A stretch of 61,086 nucleotides of DNA from Chromera velia (GCA_018398765.1 JAHBMJ010005089.1:7501-68586); one strand, 5' to 3'; positions 45,116-57,683 are shown, counted from the first letter of the stretch. Made by a program: numbers and translations. Notes: generated from the sequence alone by a model not told the origin.

Positions 45116-48100
45116 AGGTTCCCCAGTCCACCCAGCAGTTTGCGAAGCCTCGTCCTCTCCCGATTCCCCCGTGTGTGCGTGTAGAAAAGAAACATGTAGA
45201 CTGTGAGCGAGAGGACAACAATGAGAAAGGAAGAGTCCCGAAGTCGCAGGTTTCTCAGTCGCCTGTGTCTTTCCCTTCTCCGGCAAAGCATGCAGACAGA
45301 CAGATTGACTTTGAACAAGCGAATTCAAAGAAAATGGAGGTAGAAATGGCAGCAGTAAAGGTCGGTCCCAGGCCTTTCGTGACAATGTTGCTGTTTGGTA
45401 AGCCTGTGTCTGTTCTTATTGACACAGGGGCGGAAACTTCGTTCATTGATGTGAATACGACTTTGCATGCTGATGCAGATGTCGACAGGCCCACGGTAGG
45501 TCTGTCCGCAGTGGGACAGACGGGCGTGTCGGTGGTGGGGGAGATTACGGCCAAGTTTTCTCACCCTTCCCTGCTGAAAAAAGTATTCCCACACCACCTG
45601 ACCGTCACAGAAGATTCGGGGTACGAAGCAGTCTTGGGGCAGGACTTTTTGAAGCTGTTGGACCCAGTAGTACAGTACCACTACCGTGAAGACCGTCTGA
45701 ACGTTGCGGACCTCCCCTCCTTCGTGGTCTAGTACGAGGATGGGAGGAAACCGATGCATGTCTCCGCCTTCACGTACACGAAAGTCCCCAAAAGAGCGAG
45801 GGCTCTTGTGCGTGTGCAGGTTGAGGGGACGGAAGGGGAGGAGACGGTCATTTTGAGAAGGAATTACCCGAAGGGGTTTCCGGGACTTGCCATCCTGGAC
45901 CAAGTAGTAGACGTCAAAGCTGGAGTCGCCACAGTATAAGTCATGAACATCGCCACCAACCTCATCCGCCTAGGACCGAATTCACTCCTGACTTTTACAG
46001 AGCCGTTCTCTCGTGTGTCGTCCGTCGCCGCAGTCACCACCAATGCTCCCGCCTCTGCCTACATATAGCAACCGCCAATTCCTAAGAAAGAAGACTCGCC
46101 TATCTCTGCCCCTCCCTCGCAGAAGCTTCCGCCTGTGGATCTCTCTCACCTGTCATGCAAATTGAGGGAGAGATACAAGGGGGTCCTTCAAGAATATTCC
46201 GATCTCTGGTCTCGCTCTCATTTCAACATTGGAGAGCTGAGAGTGGATGGAAAGCCTTTCGAGGTGACCATTCCTACTGGAGATTCCCCTCCCATTCGCT
46301 GGAATCAAGACAGAATCCCATACCACCAGAGAGAGCATGTGAAGAAGGAGTTGCAAGAGATGGAAGAAGGGGGAGTGATTCGTCCCTCCACTTCCCCATG
46401 GGCCGCCCCAGTCATTCTAATCAAGAAACCAGATGGGACGACCCGTTTCTGTCTAAATTTCCACAAACTGAATCAAGCCACCAAGAGACATCTTTTTTCC
46501 CTCCCCCGAATTTAAGAGACACTCGACCGCCTTGCAGGAGCCAAGGTGTTCTCAGCACTTGATTACACCTCCGGCTTCCAGCAACTCCGCATGCACCCCG
46601 ACCACGCAGAGAAAACCGCCTTCGTCACTCCGTTTGGACTTTACGAATTCACCAAGATGCCCTTTGGGTTGGTGAATGCCCCTTCTCTTTTCCAGAGAGC
46701 CATGAATTTGGTTTTTGCAGGTCTGTCAAGAGACCTCGCTCTCGTTTATGTCGACGACATCATCGTCTTCAGCCGATCTCATGACGAACACATCCAAGAC
46801 TTGAGGGAGGTTTTAGGTTTGGTGAGGAAAGCAAATTTGAAGCTCAAACTCGAGAAGGCACAGATTACCATGACAGAGGTGGAGTATTTGGGACATACGG
46901 TGTCAGAGAAGGGGATCAGACCGAGCAGAAAGAACATCCGAAAGATTCTGCAGTGGGAGCCACCGTGGGACAGGAAGGAGTTCCGCTCTTTTCTGTATCT
47001 GTGCTCCTACTACCGTCATTTTATTGCAGGCTTTGCTCGTCTCTCCTTCCCTCTCTTTCAGATGTTACTTCCTGCAGATAAGCAAGGCAGACCGGTCCCG
47101 TTTGTTTGGAATGGAGAAAGAGAAGAAATTTTTGGGGAGTTGAAAGAGAAGCTGACGACCCCTCCAATTCTCGGCTTCCCAGATATGAGCCTGCTGTTCA
47201 GGGTGAAACTGGATGCATGTGAAGTGTCTGTGGGAGGCGTGCTCATGCAGATACAGAGGGGAAGGGAAGTGGTAATTGCGTATGTCAGTAGGGGGTTGAG
47301 TGCGGCAGAGAAAAATTATAGCCCCACCGAAAGGGAGGCCTTAGGGGTTGTCTACTACTGCAAGCAGTGGAGGCATTACCTGTTTGGGGGGGCAGCGTAT
47401 GTGATCATGGATCACAAACCGAATTTAGCGATGTCCGATCGCAAAGTAGCGAACAAAAGGGTACACAACTGGGCGTTAGAGTTGCAGGAGTACGGGTTGA
47501 CGTTCATTCATAAGGCGGGGAAGGAACATGTGGATGCAGACGCCGTTTCCCGACAGCCACAGCCTCCCCTGTCTCCTTTTGCCTCCGTAGACAGCGGGGT
47601 CCCTTTGTGCCGTCACTGCAATCAGCCTGCTGATGGTAGCAAGGAGATCCGATCTGGCATGGCTGCCGCCCTGGCAGGTGTGCAGGCAGGTGTGTTCCCT
47701 TTGCAGGTTGAGAGGGGCTTTCTGGACCGTGTGAGGGAGGAGTTACCAAGAGACCCCTTGTTGAAGGATCATTTCAAATACTTTGTAAAGGGGGTGTAGC
47801 CTCGGGAGGCAAAGAAGGCGAAGCAAATTCTATTGGAGGAAAGTGCGTTTGAAGAGAGAGGAGGTTTGTTGTACAGGTACAAAGGAAGGGGGACAGAAAG
47901 GAAAGAACAGTTGGTGGTGCTTGAGGCGTGCAGAAAGACGGTTATGGTGATAAATCACGATCACCAGTTGGGGGGGCACCCAGGGGCAAATCCGCTGACA
48001 GAGAAGACTCTCCTGCACTTCTGGTGGCCAGGTTTGAGAGCAGACGCGAGGGAATGGGTCGCTTCCTGCCGAGAATGCAAAGAGAGGCTCAAGCCGAAAG

Positions 48101-49383
48101 CAAAAAAAGCACCCCAGACTGTGCCCATGCCTCCCCGTCCTTGGCACACACTCGGCATTGATGTGTCAGGGCCCTTTCCGACGAGCAGGAGGGGAAACAG
48201 ATTTGTGTTCGTTGTGACAGACCATTTTAGAAAGGATGTGGAGACGTTTGCCCGCCTGGAGCTGCCCGCTCATGTCGTAGCACAGATTCTGGTCGATGAG
48301 ATTTTTTGCAGGCATGGTCCCTTTGAGGTTCTCTTCTCAGATAGGGGAACGAATTTCCTGGTAGAAATCGTGAGTGAGGTGTTGAAGATTTCGAGAGTGA
48401 CGAGGAAGCTAACAGCAGGGTACCACCCTCAGTGCGCAGGACTGACAGAAAGATACAATCAGACGTGGGAGCAAGGGGTTGGAAAGCAGTTGAGAACAGA
48501 GAACGAGCTTGATTGGGATCTGTATTTGCAGCCCTTCAATTTTTTATACCGGATGACCCCGCATTCCGAGACTGGATTGACCCCATTCCAGTTGACCCAT
48601 GGATATGAGCCGACCCATATGCTGCGAGTAGAGCCCGTCTCGTCAGAGACCTGTTCCCCTCCAGTGGCTTACAACGACTACTACAGCGTGATCCGTCAGA
48701 ACAGGTTGGAGTTGATTGAGACGGCATGAGCCAGGATGGAGAAATCGAGGCAAGAGAGAGAGTGGAAGAACCCGCCCCCTTGGAAGAGCAAATTCAGAGT
48801 GGGGAATCAGGTGTTGGTGCGAAAGCCTGTCAATCCGCTCACAGGCAGAGTGGATGGAGGAAAGTTTGCAGAAAAATTGAAAAGGATTTATCTGGTTGTT
48901 TCCCTTCCAGATGGACGGCCCCATAACGCCGTTGTCAGGCAGTTGGGGGGAAGAAAGAGCATGACGATCTCCACAGACAGATTGGAGTTATGGAGAATGG
49001 CAAAGGAAGTGAGAGAGGAGATGAAGGGGAGAAGGGGAGAGGAGAAAGAAATAGAGGAAGGGAGAGAGAAAAGCAAGAGAGCGGCGTCAGAGTCCGCATC
49101 GGATGTCATTGACGAGCTTGGCCTTGGAGAAGAGTGGCTGAGAGACAAGAAACGAGAGAGAGGGGAAGCGCTTCCCGAGTCGATGCAGGAAGAGAAGAGA
49201 GGAAAGAGAGTGAGGGCAGTTGAGGTGAAGTCGAGCAGAGAGAAGGACGGAAAGACGCATTACAGAGTTGTCTACAATGATGGTTCGTTTTTATGGCTGC
49301 CAGAGGACGAAGTGGGAGAGCCTGAGTTGGTGAATGAATTCGAAAGGAATAAAGAAAGGATTTTGCGTGGACATGAAAACTGA
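45088..49383 (+). pseudogene. Retrotransposon pol: protease, reverse transcriptase, RNase H, integrase, chromodomain-like end
   Basis: One reading frame throughout. The protease active site is LIDTGAE (45421). Reverse transcriptase has LDYTSGFQQ and catalytic YVDD at 46747-46758. RNase H has LDACEVSVGG, TEREALGVVY and MDHKPNLA. Integrase has an N-terminal His/Cys zinc site (HDHQLGGH, CRECKERL) and the D, D, E residues in GIDVSGPF, SDRGTNF and LTERYNQ. The last 60 residues (HYRVVYNDGSFLWLPEDEV) resemble a chromodomain. The frame is interrupted at 45730 TAG, 45937 TAA, 46066 TAG, 46513 TAA, 47797 TAG and 48727 TGA, with no indels, so decay is by point changes only. Confidence 0.92.
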
Positions 49384-49589
49384 CTGTCCGATCCTTCGTT
49401 CATGCATTCGAACGTTTTCTTTTCTTTTTTCCACGCCCTTCCCGCCCGATCTTTTCACGCATGTTGGCAGCGATCTGCAGCTCGTTGCTTGGTTTCTTTA
49501 GCTGCTGGGAGCGCCGGTGCAGACCAGAGTCATTGAGAGAAGTGAAGCAATAAATTGTGCGGAACGCACAATCTTGTATGGGGTGTAGT

Positions 49590-49845
49590 TGTTACGGACC
49601 TTTGGACCGAGGCTCAATTTGGTCCTTAGAGTAATACAGAGAATTAATAGCATTAAATACACACTGTAATACAAAGGCATGCACGTCTGTATCTCAGCCT
49701 TTGCAATACAGATTGATTGAGCCTGTTAGAAAGACCGAGTCTTTCCTGATCGATAGGGAAGGCTCTTGTGTGTCTGACAGATTCTCTGTATGTAGAACTT
49801 GTGGATGAGTTGATTCCTAAGTTCTAGAGAGCTTAAACTAGAACA
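49590..49845 (+). repeat. 3' LTR
   Basis: Same ends as the 5' LTR. It differs at four sites and is followed by ATGGT. A short purine-rich run (TATGGGGTG) just upstream may be the polypurine primer site, but it is weak. Confidence 0.95.
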
Positions 49846-51151
49846 ATGGTGGAGATGTAAAAACACTAGGGAACCACTACACAGTACGGTTACGAGTTAC
49901 TACCGGCCTTTTTAAGCCAGTAACGAGTTACTGTCAGTTTGGTAACCATAAAATGATAACCAGTAGACTTGAAGGCGTATACCCGTATGTACCACTACTA
50001 TGGTACTTTAAGGAAAAACTCTGATAAAAACGACCTCCCTGAACCTAACTACCACTTGAAAGTTGAAGCCGCATTTTTGGATAAGCTTGAAAGTCCGCGC
50101 TGCAGGCGCAGATCACTTATGGTATCTTGAAAGCCAAAGCCGTATATCTGGACAGTGTCTTGACCGTGTACGCCGCAAGCATAGACGGTCTCTTAAAAAA
50201 CGATGCCGCAGATAGGGATCAATTCTCAGATCATCTCAATTATATTTTTTAAAGTGGCACTTAGGTTCAAGGGGGTTGTAAAAACAGTTGCTAGACCTAT
50301 TTTAAAGCTTGACCACTTAATTTTTTAGTAGTTTAAAGCCCTGAAATGATCATACTCAGATAATATATACATCATAATATATTATATATATTGATATACT
50401 AGTTTAATAATAATAGAGTTTAGTGATAAAATGATGAACATTCAGTTTTACTAGTCTAAAATTGGTTTTATGGGTTAAGTTTGACTCAGAATATGGCTAA
50501 ATCTACCTGTTAAAGGGCTTGTTTTTAGCTACTACCACTACCATTGGAACACTACTACCGTAACCATAAAATTAGTAACCGGGCGGCCTAGCGGCCGCCT
50601 AGTAACCATCCTATTTTCATTATTCTTAACCGTACTGTGTAGGAACCACACATTTCTTACATGAAAACAAAAAAAAAAATTAAAAAAATAGAAAAACCAT
50701 TTTTTTTTTTTAATTACCCCTAGAGAATCCCCAAGGTTTATATGATCATTCACTATAGACTATTCAACATGTCAGTGACAGTCAGTACGTCGTACCAGTA
50801 GCTGATTTTTTCGAAGATATCAATTGATTTGACTATATGAATTTTGTAGTTTAGTTTTTAGCTATAGGGTTTTAGATGTTTCTAGAGTTGTTTAATTTAA
50901 TTCTGATAAATTCTGATAACTTAGCTGATAACCTAGCTGATAACTCACCATGAGAAAGACAACTAAGAAATATATAAAAAAAAGGCTATACTCAACTTCA
51001 AGTCATTAAATTCCAACCTCCAATAAAACCGCCGATCAACGGCCGATATAAACCTTTCTTAGACGGTCTACTAGTCTTAGACAGAGGCGACTTCTGATAG
51101 AACGTAGGGCTGGGAAAAGGTTTATTTAGAAAAGGTTCAAATCTGAAAAAG
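49846..51151. other. AT-rich repeat DNA with nested inverted repeats
   Basis: No gene. The segment ACACAGTACGGTTA at about 49878 is repeated inverted near 50632, enclosing DNA with many GTTAC/GTAAC words. A CTAGGGGTAATT arm (inverted, about 50714) matches CTAGGGGTGATT left of the LTR element. This suggests an older element split by the retrotransposon. It contains the MITE at 50026-50275. Confidence 0.45.
50026..50275 (+). mobile_element. ~250-bp MITE with coding-like 24-residue repeat, copy 2
   Basis: The ends CCCTGAACCTAACTACCACTT and AAGTGGCACTTAGGTTCAAGG are inverted repeats with few mismatches. The interior consists of two diverged units of about 72 bases. One reads KVEAAFLDKLES, the other AVYLDSVLTVYAASIDGLLK then NDAAD. 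It is a relative of 39592-39818. Confidence 0.55.
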
Positions 51152-51587
51152 CATCAGTGGGTTAACTCAATGTTAAAGGAAGTAATGATTATGCAATAAA
51201 GCATTGTCCTAGACTCATGCATTACATGATGGCCTATAGACCGATTAATAATAATAATAATAATAAATTTCAATAATGATTATGAACTTTTGATAATCAT
51301 TAGTCATTTTTTGATTAATGACAATAATCATAATTCATTTCAATTCATTTCATAATTTTTATACAGAGATTGCTCTTACAATTGTCAATTTTTTTTAAAA
51401 TAAATAATAGACTAAAGTTTCAAATAAGTCAAAAAACAACTTTGATTATGGCATAAAAAGCTCAATGACATTTTGTATATTTTTAATGTTGAAGTCAATA
51501 ATGATTATCGGAAATCAATAATCACTATTGAAAAATAATAGTTTTTGATTATATAAAAATAATGAAAAACGAGTCAACCCACTGATG
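51152..51587. mobile_element. 436-bp non-autonomous derivative of the Plavaka/KDZ-like transposon
   Basis: The left end CATCAGTGGGTTAACTCA differs from the autonomous end by one base. The right end GAGTCAACCCACTGATG pairs with it with one further mismatch. AG lies outside both ends, fitting a 2-bp target duplication. The interior has TAATGATTA-type motifs and AT-rich filler, no ORF. Confidence 0.8.
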
Positions 51588-52208
51588 AGTATATGAACGT
51601 GTTAATTGAACTTGATTTCAACCTGTTAAACTTGATAAACCTGTTTTGAATCTGTTTTTGAGACCATGCCTATGATCATTGATTAACCATGCATGTACGT
51701 AGCCACTATAGGCTGGCGCGGCACCCACGGTTTTAATAGGAGAAATTAATAGAGAGCTGGAGCTAGGTGTCTAGCAAGTTAATTTATACTAAATAACAAC
51801 TGTCTCCATATAGCCGTTTTAGTTTATTGATGGTTGCATTCTCTGGCCGGGCCCAGGTAATTGGGGTCAAACGGACCGTAAAGGGCCTATATACTTAGGC
51901 CTACTAGTAAGCTACTACTAAATGCGCCAACTTAGGGGCTAGGCTAGGCCATGGGCATACCATAGGCGGGTGGCCGTACACCGGTGGGCCCCAGGCGTAG
52001 CGGGGCTAAAAAGTAGATAAGGTTAGACAAGGGGGCCAGAGGCGGCCGCCAGCCAGGAGGAGCAGTCTCCGAGCAGACAGAGCCAGGCGGGGCAGGCCCA
52101 GCCAGGCCGGGCACTGCGGGCAGGAAGGCCACTGCAGATAGGCCGGAGCCTAGGTCATAAGCCGGACCGGTTAACAAATTAGAATTTAAAGAAAGAAAGG
52201 AAGGAAGA

Positions 52209-52250
<42 letters not shown>

Positions 52251-52269
52251 AACAAAGAGAAAGAGAAAG

Positions 52270-52316
<47 letters not shown>

Positions 52317-52323
52317 GAGAGAA

Positions 52324-52354
<31 letters not shown>

Positions 52355-53362
52355 TGAGAGCGACGGTTATTATTCTCTTCTCTCTATTTCTGTGTAAAAG
52401 GGGCCTCATCGTGAATGGAAGAAAGGAAAAAGAAGATATCCAATAAGAAGAGAAGGGTTTTACTACTTAGCCCAAATATGGAAAGGGGAAAAGAAAGGTG
52501 AATCGATTGGAAGCTCAGTATGAAGGCCTAAGAACTTGCATGGACGGTTTCAAATTATGATCTCTTTCTTTTAGCAGACCTTAATTTGTTTATCATTGAG
52601 TCGCCAATCACTGAGTGCGTAATTGAAAAAGCAGGGAGACTCAGTCCGACCTAACTAGAAGAGAGAGGAGTATCAAAGCCCATTGCTCAATCCTTTAAAA
52701 GAAAGGAACAAAGAAAAATCGACCCACTCAGATAGATGGAAGACAGACAGACAAACAAAAGAAACTAAATCTTTCAATCTCATTTCTCCTACTTTCCTGA
52801 TGTTCATCTATTCTCTTTTTTATCCAATTTGTCAAGTCAGCAAAAAAATAACTATGAAGGGGTTTTTGATCTTGATCTTGTCATATGAGTGATAATGAAT
52901 CTATAGCGGACTTCTTATCTGACTCCAAAAATAGGGGGGTGAAATGCCTTTAGCATGGGGGGGAGAGGGGGCCGTAACTTCGCCGCGCGGCAGTACGGCC
53001 CCCCCCCGTGCCGCGAAAAAAGGCTGCCGTGCGGCACGGCCCTACCGGACCGTACAGCACGGCAGCAAGATTTTCTCTAGTATGTGTTAGGCTTTGAACT
53101 TCTGGCTAGTAGAAGAGGCACTCAATAGTACTCAACTGCCCTGTTCTCTTCTCTTAGACTGTTCCTCTCTCAGTATCTTTTTTAGCATCCACATATTGAC
53201 GTTGACCTAGACGTTGACCCGTTGGCAAGAAGAAAGGGGGGGGCAAATGTAAGGAGACGATATTGAGACCGAGTTATATTATTTAGTATATTATTTAATG
53301 GTCTACCGCGCGACACGGCCCCCCCTCTGTGCTATGAGCCCGGACCGCACTCCGCGTGGCCT
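51588..53362. other. No confident gene; mixed AT-rich and GC-rich patches
   Basis: 51940-52160 is GC-rich with GGCC-type words. 52960-53060 has CCGCGCGGCAGTACGGCC-like GC words. The remainder is AT-rich or purine-rich. Short frames have no domain. Confidence 0.4.
52205..52353. repeat. GA microsatellite
   Basis: About 150 bases of GAGA with AAA interruptions. Confidence 0.95.
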
Positions 53363-53420
53363 GGGGGGGGGTCCCATGCGGCTGGCAAGCCAGCCGCGCG
53401 GACTGGGACCCCCCCCCCCC
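53363..53420. repeat. GC hairpin with oligo-G and oligo-C arms
   Basis: GCGGCTGGC and GCCAGCCGC are separated by AA, inside outer arms of about eight G plus TCCCA and TGGGA plus about a dozen C. This could form an almost perfect stem of about 25 base pairs in otherwise AT-rich DNA. Confidence 0.8.
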
Positions 53421-53949
53421 GATATTACCCCCCTATCTCCAGAACTTAGGAACGTTGCTGATGAAAGGGTAGCTAGAAGACTAAAATTACTGAAGGTTTA
53501 CTTCTCAGAATTTGTTCGAAGGGCAGAATATGAATGTTTGAATGTCTGGGCTATTCTTTGTTTATAAACGGTGTCAAACGAAATCTTAAGTTTTTTGACC
53601 TCTGCCAAGATATGTGCCAATTTTTGTAAGTCTTTCGGCTTGTGTCTTTCACTTTGTCTTCCGATTTGTATTCCTGTTTGGAACCTTTGTAGTATCAATT
53701 CTTCCAGTTAATATTCTTTTCCTTCTGCATTCTAGTTCTGTATTATTATCTTCCACTTCTGTATTGATTTAATTTTTTATTGGCTCTCTAACTCCTGCCT
53801 TTCTGTCTAGCAGTTTATATTCCATGCTACACTCCATTATTTTTCTTGACGTGGCCTCTAGGCATGCTATCATCATCATGATAGTTTTCATCTTCCCCGT
53901 TGTCTGCCTTACTGTCTGCCTCTTTATCAGCTACTAAGTCTGCCCCGCT
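53421..53949. other. No confident gene
   Basis: Short open frames on both strands (53298-53567 plus, 53698-53498 minus) overlap each other and show no recognisable motif. Confidence 0.35.
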
Positions 53950-54096
53950 CTCTGCCATGTCCTCTGTCAGGTCCTCTGCCACGTTGTCTACTAGGTCCTC
54001 TCTCTGGTCCTCTGCCAAGTTGTCTACCAGGTCCTCCACCTGGTCCTCTACCAAGTTGTCTTCCAGGTCTTCTGCCTGGTCCTCTGCCAAGTTGTC
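53950..54096 (-). repeat. 36-bp minisatellite, open as AEDQxEDLVDNL repeats
   Basis: Four units of 36 bases, read on the minus strand as AEDQAEDLEDNL, VEDQVEDLVDNL, AEDQREDLVDNV and AEDLTEDMAESG. The surrounding 87-codon frame (54090-53827) is acidic. Whether it is translated is unknown. Confidence 0.7.
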
Positions 54097-57000
54097 TGCA
54101 AAGTTAATTATTTTTCAACCCTGCTTCCCTTTCCTCTTCTATTTGTTCTGAAACTTCCAACTATTCTTCAATACCCTCTTCCATTGCATGGTTCTTCTAT
54201 GATTGGACTTAACAATCTTTCTTGTTCAATAAATCTATAGAGGCATACACTAGACGTTCTATATTAAAAGGTCATTTCCCTTTTTTTGAGAGCTAAATTA
54301 AATCTTCATTCTTTTTTTTCATTTCTTCTGACTTTACTTCTCTGCCCTCAGATACTATATAGGCTTTTAGTAGGTAAGATATACTTGGAAGTTATATCCT
54401 GCTACCAAGCTGAATTGGGAGTCCGTAACAAATCGACGATCGTGCTTTTTCTGGTGAAAAAAGAAACGTAAGGTATAAAGAACATGATATGCAAAGGCTG
54501 AAGCCGCGTATGTGCCAGTGTGTACAATAAAAACGTTGATTGAAAACGGCCTGAAAGAGATTCCAGGCGGGTCATGGGGTGTGGTCTGAGCCTCAGTGAA
54601 GGGGCACACCCCTCTGCCGTTTGTGGGGGCGACCTCTATAAGACATACATCTACACATACATAGTACATTTAAGAGTTACCTTTAAATTTTAAAAAAGTA
54701 ACTAGCTTTTTCTAGATATGTCAAGTTACTGTACTAGAAGTAACTTTCAGATTTTTTGGAAGTTACGGTAGTAAAAGTAGACGTAGGGTTTTTACAGATA
54801 AGAACGTGGACCAAAAATATTTTTATGATGTATCATGATGTTGACACAAGTTTTAAAAGTGATCAAACTTCATTTTAAATATTTTCAGCGTTATTAAGAC
54901 TTATTGCTTAATTCTCAGCAGTTTTTTTTGCCGTTTTATGTATTTTTAATAACCCATTACATGAAATCGCATCGAAAACAGACAGTATATATGACACATA
55001 CATGTTTAACTCTCATATCACTCCAAGACAAAACATCAGACTCATCATCAGAGAGCCTTAGGATGAAGAGACTCAGAAGAGACTCCCTTTCCTAATTAAG
55101 CCTAGAATTAAGCCAGGAAAAAAGAAAGTGGGTCTTTTCTTTTGTATGAGAATCGTCTCAGAGACGGTTGTTTTCCTGTCAAACCTGTTTTTAATCGACT
55201 TTATTCAGGGGAGTATGATCCGTCACGCACGCGTTTACTCCGTAAAGCTAAAAATATGAACGGGCCACTGAATATATATGATATCATGCCTTTTAAACCT
55301 AGAAACCCAAGATTTTACCGTAATTGTCCTAGGGAAAGCAGTAGGAGAACTTTAGGGTGAAAGTATGTGCATACACTCACATTTAATGCTAGATTTAATG
55401 CTGAATTATGTGTTTTTAGGCCAAGATCTTACGGTAACTGGAAAGAAGTAGAAGAACTTCAAGGGGCTCAAGTTACTGGTATGGAGTTACTGAAAAGTCG
55501 GTAACTAAAGTTTTTAATTGACAGACAGTTGTTACTCTTAAATAGACTATGTAACGAGACAAATTTTAAATGGTAACAGTGCTTAAGGGCACCACGGAAC
55601 ACTACTAAATCACTTATCATTTATCACTTAAGTTGACTTAACGTTGAACTTACGTTTTCATTTTAAGTTTCACAATTTTGAAATCACCTTTATATACTTT
55701 TTCAAAGAGATAGTATTTAAAAACCATGAAAAAAACGGTAAAAAATACTAAAACTATAGCCGTAAAACGCTCAAAAACTAGCTTAAAAACATGTAAAAAC
55801 TTAAAATACAATATGAAAAACTGCAAATTTGTATTAACTAAAAGTAAACCTGTTTTTTAACCTGATTCAGGTTCATTACTTCAGTTGAAGTATAGGGTAC
55901 CAGCCTGCCGCGTATCTATGCTTGCTTCTAGACCCGGCGGGCCGAGCATGCAGGCCGTGCCGCACGGTGTCAAAGCGCTGTACTGCCTGGAATAAGATTG
56001 CCGCGCACGCATTCGATTTTGTACGATTTGTGCCGCACGCATTCAGCACTAGCCAGTTCAGATCGATTCACTTCGTGCAGCACTAGCTGATCGAACGCCT
56101 TTCGGCTGTTCGTTCTACTCTGCCTTGATGGAGAGACTATTTCATGAAGTAGTTCCACCATCATGGAGACCTAGCTCTGCATTCCGTTTGACCATCATTT
56201 GGTCATTCTCTTTTACTTCGAAGTGAGCTTTGAACCTTGAACCTTTTCCTAGCACTAGTTCAACGGCAACAGTCGGACAGTGCTCTACTCAGGGCACCAA
56301 TTAAATCCTATCCTATCCTATATACAGGAAATATCCAGAATATAAATGATGATCAATGATGATAAATCCCCTAATAGGACCCCTATAGTAAATCCCATTC
56401 TATCGATCTTTTCTAAATTTAAAACCTGACCTTAAGTAAATTATAATTTATAACTAACAACTAAAAAGCGTAAAGTAACAGACAAGACTCGCGGGCGTAG
56501 GATCATGCATAGACCAACGCGTAAAGCAATATCCCGTGCGCAAGTATGAGCAATAAATGCAGAATTAAATGTAGAACAAATTGCAATTAAAGCATGCTAT
56601 TGCGGCCTTTTCCAAAGGTGCTCGTGCGCACATGCTTGATTTACCAACCGTTTCAAAGTATAAAAGGCCTTTCCAATGGCCAAGAAATAAGACCGTACGT
56701 TTGACAGTTCTTCTCTGTAAACGAACACTAAGTTTCCGTTTGTCTGTCTGGGATCGTTCACACTTGATTTTAGACTGTATTCTTCCAAAAAGGTTTCACT
56801 TGGTAAATGATAAATAACTGTATCGACCGATGTTAAAACAGTCATGTACCTCTTAACGGTACAGCTCGACACCCAGCAGTACCCAGCAGTGGACCATGAA
56901 GAAACCTCTGCTGTTTGCGGGGGCAGCGGCGGGGCGCTAGCGGGGGCGACCTCTATAAGATAAAACGGCGACAGTGCTTTAGTGCACCACTAAATCACTC

Positions 57001-57191
57001 ATCACTTTAAAGATTCACTCATAACCTGAAACATTAAACTGAATCATAATGCTAACTAGAATGCTAAATTGAAAAAAAATTTAAAAAAATCTAATCTGTA
57101 AACAGTGTAAAGTTGTTTTCCTAACAAAGTGTCACCATGTAGTGGACCGCGGCAGACACCCGGAGCATAAATCTTATCGTATCCGACATGA
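54097..57191. other. AT-rich, repeat-derived DNA without a confident gene
   Basis: Includes a third relative of the 24-residue MITE reading (about 54498-54560, AKAEAAYVPVCTIKTLIENG). GGGGGCGACCTCTATAAGA occurs twice (about 54627 and 56942), and GTTAC/GTAAC words abound at 54680-54780 and 55430-55560. 55142-55360 is a 72-codon plus frame with no recognised domain. 55900-56170 is a GC-richer patch. Confidence 0.4.
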
Positions 57192-57249
57192 TCATTTGTA
57201 GACAAGGACAGGAGGGACAAAATATCCCACACGCAAAGAAACAAAGAAA

Positions 57250-57281
<32 letters not shown>

Positions 57282-57309
57282 AACTAGGAAAGAAAGAAAG
57301 AAACTAGGA

Positions 57310-57344
<35 letters not shown>

Positions 57345-57683
57345 GAGGGACAAAATGTCATCAACGCAAAACAAGAAATGTCGGAGGAACAAAACGTACT
57401 ACACACAAAGAAACAAAGACCGGAGGGACAAAATGTCCCACACGCAAAGAGAGAAAGACCGGAGGGACAAAATGTCCCACACGCAAAGAGAGAAAGACCG
57501 GAGGGACAAAATGTCCCACACGCAAAGAAACAAAGACCGGAGGGACAAAACGTCCCACACGCAGAGAAAGAAAGAACGGAGGGACAAAATGTCCCACACG
57601 CAAAGAAACAAAGACCGGAGGGACAAAACGTCCCACACGCAGAGAAAGAAAGAACGGAGGGACAAAACGTCCCACACGCAAAG

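Larger units (their letters stand above)
43646..49845 (+). mobile_element. Ty3-type LTR retrotransposon, 6.2 kb, nearly intact
   Basis: 256-bp LTRs (TG...CA) at both ends, flanked by the 5-bp duplication ATGGT (43641-43645 and 49846-49850). The interior order is gag, protease, reverse transcriptase, RNase H, integrase, then a chromodomain-like end, which is the Ty3 (Metaviridae-like) order and suggests a chromovirus. The LTRs differ at 4 of 256 sites, so insertion is recent. The copy is not autonomous as it stands: a frame break in gag and six stops in pol. It appears inserted into another AT-rich repeat whose arms carry CTAGGGGT (about 43548 and 50718). Confidence 0.95.

Noticed and set aside
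45730..49383. Reassigned stop codons (TAA/TAG as Glu)
   Set aside because: Other genes in the window end properly at TAG and TGA, all three stops occur inside decayed elements, and LINE stops do not fit Glu. Kept only as a question to test.
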